A model generated the notes under the pieces. The model was not told the origin of the DNA, did no database searches, and saw nothing but the letters and a program-made list of their open reading frames with translations. This document shows, in pieces, positions 22,221-33,854 of a stretch of DNA of 64,000 nt. Each line of letters starts with the position of its first letter. The first letter of the stretch is position 1. This DNA comes from Apophysomyces variabilis (taxonomy: Eukaryota > Mucoromycota > Mucoromycetes > Mucorales > Mucoraceae). Both the position numbers and the translations under genes were made by a program. Location: the NCBI GenBank assembly GCA_002749535.1, contig MZZL01000404.1, forward strand, positions 405,065-469,064, read 5' to 3'.

Positions 22221-22698
22221 AAAATAAAAATTAAGTCTTTTTCTGTTACATCAATCCTGACCTGGAAATTGATCTTCTATCGACTAACTACGATCCTCAT
22301 TTTAAGTCGATAACATTGATAATATGCAACGAAAGCTAAAGCACATTGCAAATTCTCATACGCAAAGCATGAAGAAGCTAGCTGGAAAAGTTGCAAATAC
22401 CAGCTTTGTTTTGTACAAAAAGCTGCCTTCAAAGCATTGCTATTAAACGGAATTTTTAACTTTTAAACTTCCTTGAATCAAAGTGTTTGTCCATGCAATA
22501 ACTTAATGGAAGAAAGGACGATTTGATAGGCTAATGTTGTTAGACATTCAAATTCCGGTACCCCTCATAACCCACAGATGCTGATAGGATGATGTTTTAA
22601 GTCCCGGTACATGCACTGGTGGCTTAAGTATAGCCCGTTTATAGCAGGCGTGACGAAAGTACCCCTCGTGTAACGTACACCTTAAATTCATAGGAACC
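22221..22698 (-). repeat. Third, partial copy of the transposon arm
   Basis: About 478 bp in the same orientation as the right arm, starting within the inner end (AAAATAAAAATTAAGTC) and ending at the terminal GGAACC at 22698. It differs from the other two by small indels (for example GATGTTTTAAG and a loss in the CCCTTCATGC region) and by T/C changes. It is followed at once by unrelated sequence (ATAAGCCCGCC), which marks the element boundary. Confidence 0.88.
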
Positions 22699-22719
22699 AT
22701 AAGCCCGCCCACATTTGTC

Positions 22720-22928
22720 AGAGAATTCCGCCGGCCACTCCCCTCGGACACTCCTTTCCCCAAATCATTTGAGCGCCGTTATGGTATATTAGACGCTACC
22801 GCTTGAGATACAAGCCAATAAAAATACCAATAAAGAAGCTAGGAATGAAGCGCAGTTAGTGTTCCTACAACTGATTTAGATTGCCTCCAAGTTCGAAGGG
22901 CCATACAAAGCGTAAATACTTACCATAA
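22720..22928 (+). repeat. Left arm of a 209-bp inverted repeat
   Basis: Reverse-complement match to 25794-26002, with landmarks AGAGAATTCCGCCGGCCACT, GCGCCGTTATGGTATATTAG and CCTCCAAGTTCGAAGGGCC. There are several mismatches and small indels, so it is older than the 913-bp repeat. It begins 22 bp after the end of the third arm copy. Together with its partner it encloses a 2.87-kb spacer. Confidence 0.85.
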
Positions 22929-23486
22929 TAATTAGATCGATGGCCTCGTATCCTTTGATGACGATTAGCGCTGCTACGTTTCGCTTGTTCTTGATCTCAT
23001 AGATTTGAACATAAGTTGAGACTTCCGTGTGCACATTTACTTTCCTTTGCTAGTACCCACTATGTAAGGATATGCATTAACATCGGTTGCAGTTTGCAGC
23101 TGTTAATCTTAAGTGATTACTGCATGTGAATTGAGAGGAGAAGTTGCAACGCTACTCACTATGATATTAGGTGAGAATAAACTGTACTGTAAAAATGGAT
23201 AGAATGATTCTTTACATCTATTGAATCGATCTGTACGTCAGTCTACAATAGTTTATGTCAAATAGAGTATTGATTCTGCGCTAAAAATCAAATAAAATGT
23301 ACGCTGTTACTAGACCGGTTCTGTTTACTGGCCGTCTTAGACATATATGCCTCAGTTTAGGGCTAATGGCCATTATATGTACCGGGAAAAGCCCGACCTA
23401 ACTATCACTTTCACTTGTAACTCGAAATAACCGAACATTAGCTAGCATCAATCCATCCAACAGACTGAAGCAGATCGCACCAACGT

Positions 23487-23978
23487 TTGTGTAGGCCCTT
23501 TCGACAAAAACTCACGCCTCTTATGGACGATCTCACCCATAAGCATGGTTTTTGTAAGGTTATAGGCTCCGTCCATGTCCTTGAGCTTTACAAACGCGGT
23601 TTGCTCATGCCCATATTTTGCTCATCCTGGATTCTGCCAAGAAGCCAACTACCGTTGAAGAATGTGATATTATTTTGTCTACAGAGCTGCCGGATCCAGC
23701 CTAGAACAACATTGCCGCATCATATGATATTGCGGTCTATGGTGCATCGACCTTGTGGCTCACAAACTCACCATGATTGTAATGCTGCATGTATTGACAG
23801 TTCTAAGATTGATCCATACGATCCCTATCTCAGTACAAAGTACACTGCACATATACATGTGGAGTTGTGCGGGAACGTCGTATCCTTAAAGCACGTATAT
23901 GAAGGACATGGTCGTGTAATGATTCGCGTACATGGCAAAATCGGAAATTGTAACATCGTTTCTCCAAGATATTCTTAA
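23487..23978 (+). pseudogene. Helitron Rep/helicase relic (HUH motif region)
   Basis: The open frame contains VHVLELYKRGL, which corresponds to the EFQKRGLPHAHIL block of Helitron replication initiators. The continuation lies one frame over: AHAHILLILDSAKKP, then CDIILSTELPDP. This gives the His-x-His (HUH) metal-binding pair and the xELPDP motif in the expected order. Further on, MVHRPCG corresponds to the family's MIHGPCG motif. At least one frameshift (near 23610) and stops break it. No helicase part is visible, so this is a short fragment of a rolling-circle transposon. Confidence 0.72.
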
Positions 23979-24453
23979 TTCGGATCATCCCCATCGCACA
24001 TACATATCTGTTTGTGGGCGCTGATGCTGCAGACGCCGACAAGTAGCTGCCTTCTTTAAACCGACCTGTACACACTCTTTACTTGACTGTTTTAAGTTCT
24101 TCCATATGGTATAGAATTTTTGCTCATCAACTAGACCCGCAAGTATCATCCCGTTTAGCATGATGGGCAAGCAATAATCTTGCTAAACGGTACCTAACTT
24201 GAATGCCATTCTTATGTCTAATATCTGTCTAAAACAGAAAATTGACTCTTCCGTTCATGTAGTTCGTATAGTACAACGTAAACAAAGACCAAGCCAACTT
24301 GCCAGACTCCTGCAGATAATGCGCAGCGGATATGGCGTTTTTACTAATGATTAACACTTCAAAACTACACCTACAGTTGCGTATAAGTAAGAAGTAGTGG
24401 GTAAGACCGTATCCTCCCGGCTATTACCAAGTTACGATCAGTTCACAGAAGCC

Positions 24454-24825
24454 ATGAAGTTCTCCCCCCCCCTGCTATTTACAGCCTTTGCCTGCATCTT
24501 TTCGGTGGTCTCAGGCGCTAGTTCAGATGCTGTACTTTAATTACTAAGGCCATCAGTGCTGAAGTTGCAAGTCTCTGCTGATCAAAAGTGTGCCGACATA
24601 GTCTTAAATAATTTTGTTGACATCCCTGATACCGGTTTCAAAGGTCAACTATATCTTAAATCATTGGACGCATTCAAGGGTCAGTACCGCGTCATACGCC
24701 CCGCACATAATTCAGAACCCAACATCGACTTTTTATCATATAGTGATGAGACACAGTTGGCAGTTTTCATCGCCTCAGGCTTTCCTGAAAATTTGCCCAT
24801 GGAGGCAGTGGCATCCGTCTCTTAA
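24454..24825 (+). pseudogene. Broken secreted-protein gene
   Basis: The ATG at 24454 opens a good signal peptide (MKFSPPLLFTAFACIFSVVS) with a likely cut after the following GAS. Eight codons later a TAA interrupts the frame. The same frame then stays open to a TAA at 24823-24825, giving about 90 more residues of soluble-looking sequence (VSADQKCADIVLNNF, GQLYLKSLDAFKGQYRVIR). A run of nine Cs within the signal sequence is a likely site of length error. The product is unknown. It lies inside the 209-bp inverted repeat pair, so it may be captured cargo. Confidence 0.4.
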
Positions 24826-25793
24826 GTGCTAGGACCGATCTCGTTTAGTTTACAGGTATCCCAAACCGATAATTTTCTATTATATCGGCTTGTCAATCTG
24901 CTATGATAAATAAAAATGGAACAATACTCACACATTGCCCTCTTTACGGGTATAGCAGTTTATTACGATTGTCTGCCGATTGCCATAACTACCCTTGACT
25001 TCGCACCAAGTCGAATGAGCTTTACACAGGAATCAGAATATAGGGCATTCATTCCCTATTATTTCTCCCATTAATCCATTTTAGCATGCCCATACATCAA
25101 TATTTTCTTGAGCTCTACTCTTGCTATCCTCTGCACCTTTTTCACGTCCATTCCTTGCATCATATCGCTGCTTTACTTAGAGTTTATAGTACGTTGACTA
25201 GAGTTCAAACATGGCCAAAGTCCCTGTTTCAATAATAACGATGGCTCAAATTTACAATAGTTTAAGACTAAATATATCATCTGTTTCTGATTACGTAAAT
25301 TTCCTGCCCTTCTACAATAGGGTAATAAGTGATGGATTGGCGGCGCAGGATCGGTGACCATTGTTTACCAAGTCATAGTGACTTTTTCCGAATCATGAAC
25401 ATTTTATGTGGACATGAACGCATAATGTTCGAAACAGATATGTGACATTTATAGAATATGTGTTAACAAGCTCAATACTTGGACGTATTTGAATGTTTCG
25501 TTTTAGATAGATTTTCTCTTCTCAACCCTTCATACAGATACGCAAAGATTCGAACTATAATGCTATTGTTAATGCTTTGTTTTGGGTTATGGCGCAGCTT
25601 TCTAGAGATCAGGTGAACCTTGTGCGTTGCAGTAACCAGAATCGGTGGGGTCTATGCCAGCTAGTTGCATGTTTGCCTTGGGGCATTCCCCTCTCCATAT
25701 CTTAACAACTTCTTATATAACTTTGTATATAGTCTCTCTTTGTCTGATACAATGTTGTTAGTGAGATTATTGTACCGGTTTAACACTTACTTT

Positions 25794-26002
25794 TTATGGT
25801 AAATATTTATGCTTTGTATAGCCCTTCGAACTTGGAGGCAATCTAAATCAGTTGTAGGAACACTAACTGCGCTTCATTCCTAAGCTTCTTTATTAGTATT
25901 TTTATTGGCTTGTATCTCAAGCGGTAGCGTCTAATATACCATAACGGCGCTCAAATAATTTGGGGAAAGAGTGTCCGAGGGGAATGGTCGGCGGAATTCT
26001 CT
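25794..26002 (-). repeat. Right arm of the 209-bp inverted repeat
   Basis: Mirror copy of 22720-22928 (CGAACTTGGAGGCAATCTAA, CTCAAGCGGTAGCGTCTAAT, GGGGAAAGAGTGTCCGAGG). It runs directly into the transposase relic at 26003 onward. The repeated segment may therefore be the upstream part of a transposase gene rather than a classical TIR. Confidence 0.85.
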
Positions 26003-26264
26003 TTGTCAAGGATATTACTGACAAATACGATGAATTTTTTTTCATTGTTATGGACAATTGCAGCATCCATCATTGTTACTTAAACCTCTGTTTTTACCGC
26101 GGTATCACTGTTTTCCGAATTCCATTGAAGAGTGCTGGTCCAAGATCAAGAAGCATACGATAAGAAACCTTCTAGACAAGAGCGACACCTTCCGTCTGGA
26201 AGAAAAAGTTACATTTTTTCCATATCCAATCTCAGATCATCCAATAAAATTTAAATGGACTTAA
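25960..26264 (+). pseudogene. Tc1/IS630-like DDE transposase fragment
   Basis: One frame reads GGILFVKDI..FFIVMDNCSIHH, with the VMDN second catalytic Asp typical of DDE superfamily endonucleases (DDE_3). The expected next motif appears in a different frame as FPNSIEECWSKIKKHTIRN, matching the xxPIExxWSxxK third-acid motif. A frameshift therefore lies between about 26080 and 26120. The first catalytic Asp and the DNA-binding domain are missing. A dead remnant about 100 codons long. Confidence 0.7.
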
Positions 26265-26385
26265 ACGTTCTGTGTGCACTTACACTTCTGAGATGATGTC
26301 ATGGAGCCGAGAATTTCCTTTTTGGGCGACAGTTTTTCTTTTTCCCTCCTGTTTTTTCTTTTTCTTTTTGCTGTCCTTTTCCCGG

Positions 26386-27349
26386 ATGTCCAAAATAGAC
26401 TACAGTGCGGATATCCCCGGTCTCTTTGTTATTACAGACTTTGTCAGCAAAGAAGAGGAGGATGCTTTGATAGATGCTGTTAACAAAGAAACCTGGTCTG
26501 GTTTGGGTATAGGGTAAGGCGAAAAGGGAAGTTTCTTCACAAAACAATATCTGACAGCTGCGTGCTTAGGCCCAATCCAGAACTAAAGAGACGAACGCAG
26601 CAATACGGGCATCTTTTCAGTTATCGCTATAGGTAATCATCAGAACTGCGCTATACGTGGTTATTTATATTTTCAAAATACAATGCAGAAAAGTATTGGA
26701 GGAATTAGGCCCGCTGCCGGCATTCATAGATGAAGTTGTCACGAGGATTATGGATTATCAATTGATGCCGACTGCGCCTAATCACTTATTAGTCAACGAA
26801 TACAATGCAGACCAAGGAATAATGCCCCATGTGGGTGAGTTCGGATTCCCTATTTTTCTTTTCTCCTCTAACACAATGAAAACCTTGACCGCTGATAGAT
26901 GCCCCTACACTGTTTGGCCCTGTCATTCTCTCCTTATCCCTTCTATCGGACAGTGTCATGAGATTCACGAATCCTGAGACAGACCACACATTTGATATAT
27001 TGTTGCGTAAGTTTGGAAACACGTAATATTCTTATATCTTTTTTTTTTTTTTACAAACCTCTCTCTCCCCTGAATAATACATATAGCTGGACGATCCATG
27101 GTCATCTTGAGTGAATCAGCAAGATATGATTATAAACATAGCATCCTCAAAGATCCCATCGTCACAGCTTCTTCTGGAGTCAGCGTCCAACGTCAGAAAC
27201 GCATTTCCTTCACATTTAGAAATATCATTGCATGGGAAGCCGAAGATGGATGTGGATGCCAAAATCACCAAAATACAGTCGTCAGTGGGGGTCAGCACGT
27301 GCGAGTACCATCTTTACAAACAATTGAACCCTCTCACAGGGCGTCCTGA
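26386..27349 (+). CDS. AlkB-family 2OG-Fe(II) dioxygenase (ALKBH8-type)
   Basis: A non-haem iron, 2-oxoglutarate-dependent dioxygenase, probably acting on tRNA or other nucleic acid, by resemblance to the AlkB domain of ALKBH8. Start at the ATG 26386 (MSKIDYSADIPGLFVITDFV). Six exons with clear GT..AG introns near 26516-26569, 26633-26692, 26836-26898, 27007-27088. Splicing builds the iron-binding HVD (HVDAPTLFGPVILSLSLL) and, later, the distal His (DYKHSI). The 2OG-binding Arg lies in RISFTFR. The VNEYNADQGIMPH block matches VNQYEPGQGIPAH of the human protein. Neither the RRM nor the methyltransferase domain of animal ALKBH8 is present; plants and fungi often have the oxygenase alone. The Gly/Cys-rich tail ends with a TGA at 27347-27349. 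Confidence 0.85.
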
Positions 27350-27576
27350 GCGGAAATATTTATATATTGCAAAAAAAAAATCATGCTCTACCCACACCAC
27401 TCACGCACGCCCACACATATACACACATATACAACAACTTATTCTATACTTTCTTTTATACTCGTCATCAGGTTGTTTCTGGTTGAAACTTTTGTTCTTC
27501 TTTCTCATTAAAGGCTTACATTGGCAAAACTTCTACTTTTCTTTTTCCTCCTCAATTTTGTTCTCGACATACCATC

Positions 27577-28986
27577 ATGCTCTCCGATGTCAAGGCGCGT
27601 ATAGAAGCCAATCGCGCAAGACGAAATACCCGATCGATCTCATTTACCCGTCATCATTCCCCGGCTAGCGAGTCGCATCCCTCTTACCATTACAGTACAC
27701 CGTCCAGCACCACGCCGTCCTCCTGTACGTCCTCCGCTGCCGCCTCATTCTACCAGTTCTTGTTTGATACGTCGGGACCGATCGAAAAGGATTTGAATCT
27801 GACGCCGGATGAGCTCACAGTAGCTATGCGGAGCACGCGAGGGCATAATACGAATACGAATAATCACAGTGAAACGCTTCATCCTATCACAAGACCTTTT
27901 TGCAACCAAAAGGCCGAAGCACCTGACGAAGAACAGCAGCAAGAACCTTTCTTTCCTCTCCGTCCGAGACGCGCAACGGTCAGCCTCTCCGCAGCCGAGG
28001 CAGCCAAACATCGACAGCTTCTTGCCGAACGACGAGCCAGTAAAAGCGAGACGAGTCAGGCACCGGCTCCTGGGCGCATGAGACGCCCTCGTAGTGGGAC
28101 CACGAGTTTGATTCCTTCTACAGCTAAACAAGTCTCAGTCCCTTTATCCGCCTTACAGTTTGCGGCGCGGAAAAAGGAGAATGCACACTCTATCTGGTCC
28201 AATCCACAAGAAGAAGAAGACGAAGATCCAGAAAAAGAGGAAGCATCCATCTATTTCCGAGATGGATCACAACAACTAAGAGTAGGCCGAGCATCCATAG
28301 TTCAGCCGCAAGTACAAATTCGTAAGGAGACAGAACAGGTCATCTGTCAATTACGGCACGTGTTTAAGGATATATTTGATCCGAGTATCAGAGATTATGA
28401 TCTGATGGATGTGTTGCGGACAAGATTTGATATGCAAGAGAATAGAATTCAGCAATTAGAGCATGTGTTGCGACAAAAAGAAGACCAAATACAGCTTCTG
28501 GAGGCGAGACAGGCATCGCCCTGCGGAAAACTTCCAGATGTGTTAGAAGAGGAAGAAGAAGAAGCTGATGAGGAAGAAATTTTAGAAGAAAATGAAGAGG
28601 AGGAGGTGCAAGAACGAGAGGAAGAGGAACAGCAAGAGGAAGAGACGGTCTCAATCGAGACCATGGGAGTGGATGACCTATTACAGCGATGTCCAGAGTC
28701 AATGGCCGTTTTCCGACAACAAATCGAAGGGGAAGTCTATGCAAGACTTTTCCAAGAGTTCGAAGCACAGAAGCAGATACTTGTTGCGCAACAACAAGAA
28801 AGTTTTGAGGCACTCAAATTGAAGTATCGTGCTGGATTCGAACGTATCATAGACCGATTAATGCGTGATTCTTCCCGTGTTCATAATGAACGGAGCAAAC
28901 GAGCTTATAAAGATACAGAAGATCGAGAACGATGTTGGAGTACACAAATGGAAGAGCTCAAGAGGTCACTATACCATCTTGAGTGA
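27577..28986 (+). CDS. Uncharacterised coiled-coil protein, 469 residues
   Basis: A single uninterrupted exon. The N-terminal 180 residues are basic and Ser/Thr/Pro-rich, with repeated RRAT/RRPRSG-like segments typical of phosphorylated disordered regions. Around residues 285-315 a predicted coiled coil starts (MQENRIQQLEHVLRQKEDQI). A strongly acidic Glu run follows (about 325-360), then a second helical, Gln/Glu-rich region to the C-terminus (FEAQKQILVAQQQESFEALK). No catalytic motif or membrane segment. It could be a cytoskeletal or cortical scaffold, but the sequence does not show which. The ATG at 27577 follows a pyrimidine-rich leader and is the first in frame. Confidence 0.75.
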   Translation: MLSDVKARIEANRARRNTRSISFTRHHSPASESHPSYHYSTPSSTTPSSCTSSAAASFYQFLFDTSGPIEKDLNLTPDELTVAMRSTRGHNTNTNNHSETLHPITRPFCNQKAEAPDEEQQQEPFFPLRPRRATVSLSAAEAAKHRQLLAERRASKSETSQAPAPGRMRRPRSGTTSLIPSTAKQVSVPLSALQFAARKKENAHSIWSNPQEEEDEDPEKEEASIYFRDGSQQLRVGRASIVQPQVQIRKETEQVICQLRHVFKDIFDPSIRDYDLMDVLRTRFDMQENRIQQLEHVLRQKEDQIQLLEARQASPCGKLPDVLEEEEEEADEEEILEENEEEEVQEREEEEQQEEETVSIETMGVDDLLQRCPESMAVFRQQIEGEVYARLFQEFEAQKQILVAQQQESFEALKLKYRAGFERIIDRLMRDSSRVHNERSKRAYKDTEDRERCWSTQMEELKRSLYHLE

Positions 28987-31009
28987 CATGGATAGAGTTC
29001 TTTTTCTGTTTGTTAACGCATCGCCTATTTTCTCTTTGCCCCTTAAAAGCTGGTTTTGCTGTTTACCTTTTTTTTTCTTTTTCTTATGGCTGTTGTATAT
29101 TTGCTTTTTCATGTCTTGCTATTTATTATTGTTATATTTACATAGGTTTTTCTTCATTTATCAAACTCCAAAAAAAAAGAGGCCCAATACTCGATATCCT
29201 ATTAAACTTCAGAAACACGATTTGTTTTGCTATGGTATATACTTCTTTATTGAATCTTAATGAAAGGGATGCAGGGAGCTATTCACTCACCCGAGCCGGT
29301 TGTTAGAGATCTTGTAGGCTACAATATAAACAAGGAGCATGAGTCATTCTATATGTATAATCGATTAGAAATGTTTAGTGGGAATGTTTGTAGTAAAACA
29401 GAGCCAAACCGTGATAAAGAAGTGGCCCCTTCTTTTTCAAAAAATTGTTCACATTAAAGCCGATTAATCACAATCATTGATAACAAATGAGATGAAAGAC
29501 AACATCCCTTTTTACGTAGATGGATGATATATAGAAAAAACAGCACCAATTCCAAATCGAAGCTAGAAAATACATCATTCAAACCATTACCCATCTTAAA
29601 TCCGATGCATATATCTATATCTAGTTGGAATAAAAATACGTATTCAGTAGTGTAAATTATCACAAAACAGACGTAAACAAGCTTTTTTCCAAGTCTGTTC
29701 CAAACTAGATCGGTTATTACAGGGACCAATGCATTGAATCGTATCACACCCATGCCACTTTTCTGCTTCTAAGACTTACGGTTATTCTATTGCAAAACAC
29801 AAGCAAGCCTGCTGTATCCCTTTGAGATGATTGGATGAGCACTGACATATATGCAAAGCAAAAAAAACCCCCCAGCGAAAGATTTGTATTTGTCAATATT
29901 CGCATCACGACCGCAGGTAGCATACAGCCTTTTGAAGTAAGAGAGCGGACATATATGCATATTGTGCGATATCTACTTAAAACGCTTACAAATCCGTAGC
30001 TCTTAAATGCCAATGGGCTAATCCACATCAACAGACTTCTTTGCATTATCTGCTCGGAGAGTGGGATCGCCGATAGCATGGCAAAAGAGAAAAAAATGCT
30101 ACATAACTTTGCGATAAGAAATCATACTGCGCATCACTCTTTGTTTATTCAGCATTATCCCTAGCAAACCTTTTTGTCACCCCTCCCGCGGCTGGAACAA
30201 GATAAGGATCGGCAGTGAATACGTTTTCATTTTTGCAAAGTGGCCGTAGCGTATCAAGGATTACTGTACTAGGAGTGTGGTATGGCATCAGTATTACTGT
30301 CTCATGCAATAATTGCTTGGGAATTTAACTTTGATTTCCTGAAGTAACTGTATGGAGAACAATCAACAACTTACCGGTGCTAGCGGTTACGTCTTTTGCT
30401 TTAACCTAGAGCGTATTAAGGATGATTTGGCAGTTTGATGATGACAATGCTTGGTGCAGTAGGTGTTTGACTATGCTTATGCATGATCCCACATTTTATG
30501 GCGCTTTCTTCATGCTTCCACTCGCCTGGGTAACCGAATGCCAACCATAAACAAGCCAAACGCGAATGCAGATTTTCGCCCCCCTCAAAGCGTTAATTTT
30601 CTTAATTATCGCAAAATTTATTGGAAGCAGAGTAAACTTCTATTCACAAATAGCACACTCTGCTTATAAACTTATTTTTTTGGTGTGACTAACTGCGATA
30701 GTATACAATCATCTATATAGGATTCCCGAGTTTTATCGCGCTATCTAAAAGAAAGACAAAGAAAAACAAACCGACAACTCGTGCGTGACATATAATAAAG
30801 GTGAAAAGAATAAAGAAACAAGAAAAAAGAAAAATGGTGATGAGGTATGAATAAGGGGGGATGAAAAAGAAAAACAAGAAGAAAAAGGGAGGAGTGAGTC
30901 CGTGTGTTATGTGTGCGGAGGGAGCCATTTCTGTCAAGAAAACAGAAGACAAGTCGGTATTGCTATTGTTCGCCCCGTCAAGTCCGCCATTTACCATCCA
31001 CTTGTGCTT
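28987..31009. other. 2-kb region without a supported gene
   Basis: Lies between the 3' ends of two convergent genes. Short open frames at 29454-29753 and 29744-30079 (minus) show no domain and no splice structure. Low-complexity T-rich and A-rich stretches are common, as around 30780-30900. Possible promoter-like or decayed sequence near 30100-30700 cannot be assigned. Confidence 0.4.
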
Positions 31010-32874
31010 TTATGAAATGCCCAGTTCACGTTTACTCCATTCGTAAGTTACATAGCTTATGCTTACAGCTGGTACAACCTATCGCAAGAAAAGTCAGAAG
31101 TAAATTCTCCGTTTCAACCCATTATTCTCACCTTCAGAAGTGTTGGACCAAGGCCTTTATAGAATCCGCGGAAACCATAGGTATGGTAAGTTACTTGGAC
31201 AGCTTCCCATGGTGATTTATAATATCTGGGATGGCCAGGCGTACCTTGTGCTTGCAATCTGAAAATTTACATATCAAATCAGTTTGAGAGGATCTTAAAG
31301 AAATAATCATCTTTCCCCTTCTTACTTTGTTCGTATAACATTGAGAGGGTATACGCTTGTTGCTCCGATGGATCCACTTAACATGCCGCAAGTCCATAAA
31401 ACTAAGACACTTGGGGTACCTCCGTGACCGTGCTCATGCTCCTTATATCGTAGGTATGTAAGCTTCAATGTTTCGTATATCCCTAGATTCCAGTCCTAAG
31501 CTTTCATACACAACATTGCCCCTGACGCACCTACCCAGATCCATCGCCTGATAAGGAAATACGCCAACAAGTCCCAGAGTCTATGACAATTATCGTAAAC
31601 CTTTCCTATTCCACCCCACGCATGTAATTTCATTTGCTCACCAAACCTGGCCAAAAAGCTCGAACACCAGCACGTGCATACATCGCTTTGATAGTGTCAA
31701 GCACAATTGCGCGAGAAGGTGCCACGGATGCACCTTCTTTCGCCAGTCGTTGCTGGGTCATGATACGTGTCTTCAGTGTCTCAACAGGGTAAATCATAAA
31801 CTGAGCGCATAAGCCTGCCACGCCTCCTGCAACAAAGCGTGCACCGGTAGGGATCGAATCTTTATCTTCGCAATGAAGGGCTTTGGCCAAGAGTCCCTTG
31901 CAGGATTCATAAGAATAAAACTTGACAGCCGATTCAGGGACAATCTTAAGCACATTAAGACCATTGCCAACAAAAAAGCCACGCCAGCCGCCTTTTTCAT
32001 AGATAGTCTTCATGGCCTGTCTCAGAGTGACGCTGGGTGTATCCGAACTTTGTGTGATAAGGTAGACTTTCAGTCGATCAAAGGGAGCAGTACATGTTCG
32101 GGACACAGCACCAGCTACACCACCCGCTGCGAGATACCGAAGCGCATGATGGGCTGTTTCATCTGTGGGTGGAATGACAACCTCCGCATCTTGTGTCAAC
32201 TGCGTTGACGTTTGATAATAGCAATAGATCTCACTCATATTCGTTTGTGGCAGGAGCTGTCAAAGTTGCCATGTCAATAACCAATTCCTGAAAACGAAAA
32301 AAGAGAAATCACGAATCGGGTTACCAATAAAAAGTTCTTAAATTCGTAAAAATCGATGGATCCATTCCCGTCTATGAATCACAAGAAAGAGAAGAACACT
32401 AAGTACAGTTCATCTTTTTCTTCCCTCACTCGGCCTTTGCCCAACTATTTTCCACTTACCCAAATCCATCAAACCCATGAAACCAGCAAATTCCTCGGAT
32501 GATATGGATATTCCCGTATTACGCAACGCATTCTCAACGTCGCTCGGTCGCAATCGACCATCGCCATTGCGATCGATAGACTGAAACAGTTCCCATAGCT
32601 CCCGTTCTTTGTCGTCCACATAGGCTTTGAACTCGTCGTAGTCGACTAAGCCATCCTTACTCGTATCACACCGTTCCAGAAGCTCATTAACGTATTTGGA
32701 ACGAGCGGGCAAATGGGTCATGGTAGTGAAACCTTTTCGAATGGCTTCACTATCCAGATGACCATTTTTTCTTCGGTCCAGGGTATCAAATAACTCGCGA
32801 ATACGTCTGTCCCGTTCCGACGGGGTTTCCGATAAATAAAACTCGGTTGATTCAGGAAGATTCTGGAACGACAT
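31010..32874 (-). CDS. SAL1: Calcium-binding mitochondrial ATP-Mg/Pi carrier (SCaMC/Sal1 type)
   Basis: An inner-membrane carrier exchanging ATP-Mg for phosphate under calcium control (family role). The N-terminal half has four EF-hand loops: DRRKNGHLDSEA, DTSKDGLVDYDE, DRNGDGRLRPSD and, across an intron near 32460-32385, DGNGSIDFYE. The splice near 32330-32263 uses the acceptor TTTGACAG and yields EFKNFLLLLPQTNMSEIYCYY, matching the linker helix of the family; a nearby alternative acceptor would cause a stop. Three carrier repeats follow, with signatures PFDRLKV, YPVETLKTR and YPLNVIRTK. The last exon gives VVPAVSISYVTYEWSKRELGIS and a TAA at 31010. The start at 32874 (MSFQNLPES) is preceded by a possible in-frame extension of about 36 codons that looks like leader sequence. 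Confidence 0.9.
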
Positions 32875-33854
32875 GGAAGTCTTCGCTCGCGTGTTGAGAG
32901 TGTGTGTTTTCAAACTTGAAAAAGGACCTTGGTTCCGAAAAGAGCTCTGCCTTGTTTCTCGCCCCGCGCTTTTTTTTTTCATTCACCCAGAACTGATCCT
33001 GTGACTGTAATTGATAAGTTAGGAAATTTCAAATCATCGCTTTGCTCTTTGTGCGTGCTCATTCGAGTGACACGAACTAAAACCGGGACATCGTCCCTTT
33101 CCAGCTATCGTATTCTGTTCGTCGAATAGAGGGTAATATATAAATCATACAGTATTAGGAAAGCGTCGTTCGACGTACATACTGAAACCCAGAATGTCCA
33201 TATCATCTATTGCTTGATCGCCACGCAAAAAAGAAAAGTTTTCTATGCATTAACTGCTAGGCATTTTTCGTTTTCTTCTACCTACCACTCCAACTTGATA
33301 CTATGACTATTGCTTTTGGAAACCTGCTCTTGAACTATTGTTTGCAGAGTTTTTATATGTCCCGACATCTCAGTAAGCAACGAGAAGAAAAGTGTTTTCA
33401 GCGACGTGAAGCCAGCAAGGTGGCCAGAGCCAATGCTTGCAAAGTTGCACATATCCAAGGAATGCAAAATAGTGTCATAAACGAACTCTTGTCACCTGTA
33501 GCCGACCGGTAACCTTTATTAAATTAAGGAGAGTTTGCAAAGTGCAAGGCGCTCTTAACTAGTTCAGAAACTGACGCTTCCGGTTTGTACCCGAAGCCCT
33601 TGGGTTGAAGAGCCCTCAACAAACTCATCTGTCCAACCCACAGATTTCAGGCATGGATCCACTTGTGGAACTAACGGCTTTTTCATGCGCTAAACCGTAA
33701 ACCGTTAATCCAGTCCTCTTTGACGTCATGTTGAGTAACCTGCTCTACCTTACTACCGGAGATTGAAGATCCTAAATTGATCTAACCGCTGCGTATCAGC
33801 TTTTTGCCCTCTTCTTTTTTCTTTGTCCCTATTCTTTTCTATTGTCTATTGGTC
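32875..33854. other. Divergent intergenic region, carrier / PRO2
   Basis: About 980 bases between two divergent start codons, presumably containing both promoters. A 69-codon plus-strand frame at 33303-33512 has no similarity I recognise, and the gene models on either side do not need it. No repeats or RNA genes seen. Confidence 0.45.

Noticed and set aside
25545..25565. Second tRNA-like B-box (GTTCGAATCT on the minus strand)
   Set aside because: The flanking bases do not pair as a T-stem, and no D-arm or anticodon arm is found at the right distance.
32981..33126. An N-terminal extension of the carrier as a mitochondrial presequence
   Set aside because: The in-frame extension reaches only to 32982. 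SCaMC carriers need no cleaved presequence, and the ATG at 32874 gives the usual start.
33303..33512. 69-codon ORF between the carrier and PRO2
   Set aside because: No known domain, no leader or splice support, and within the expected promoter region.
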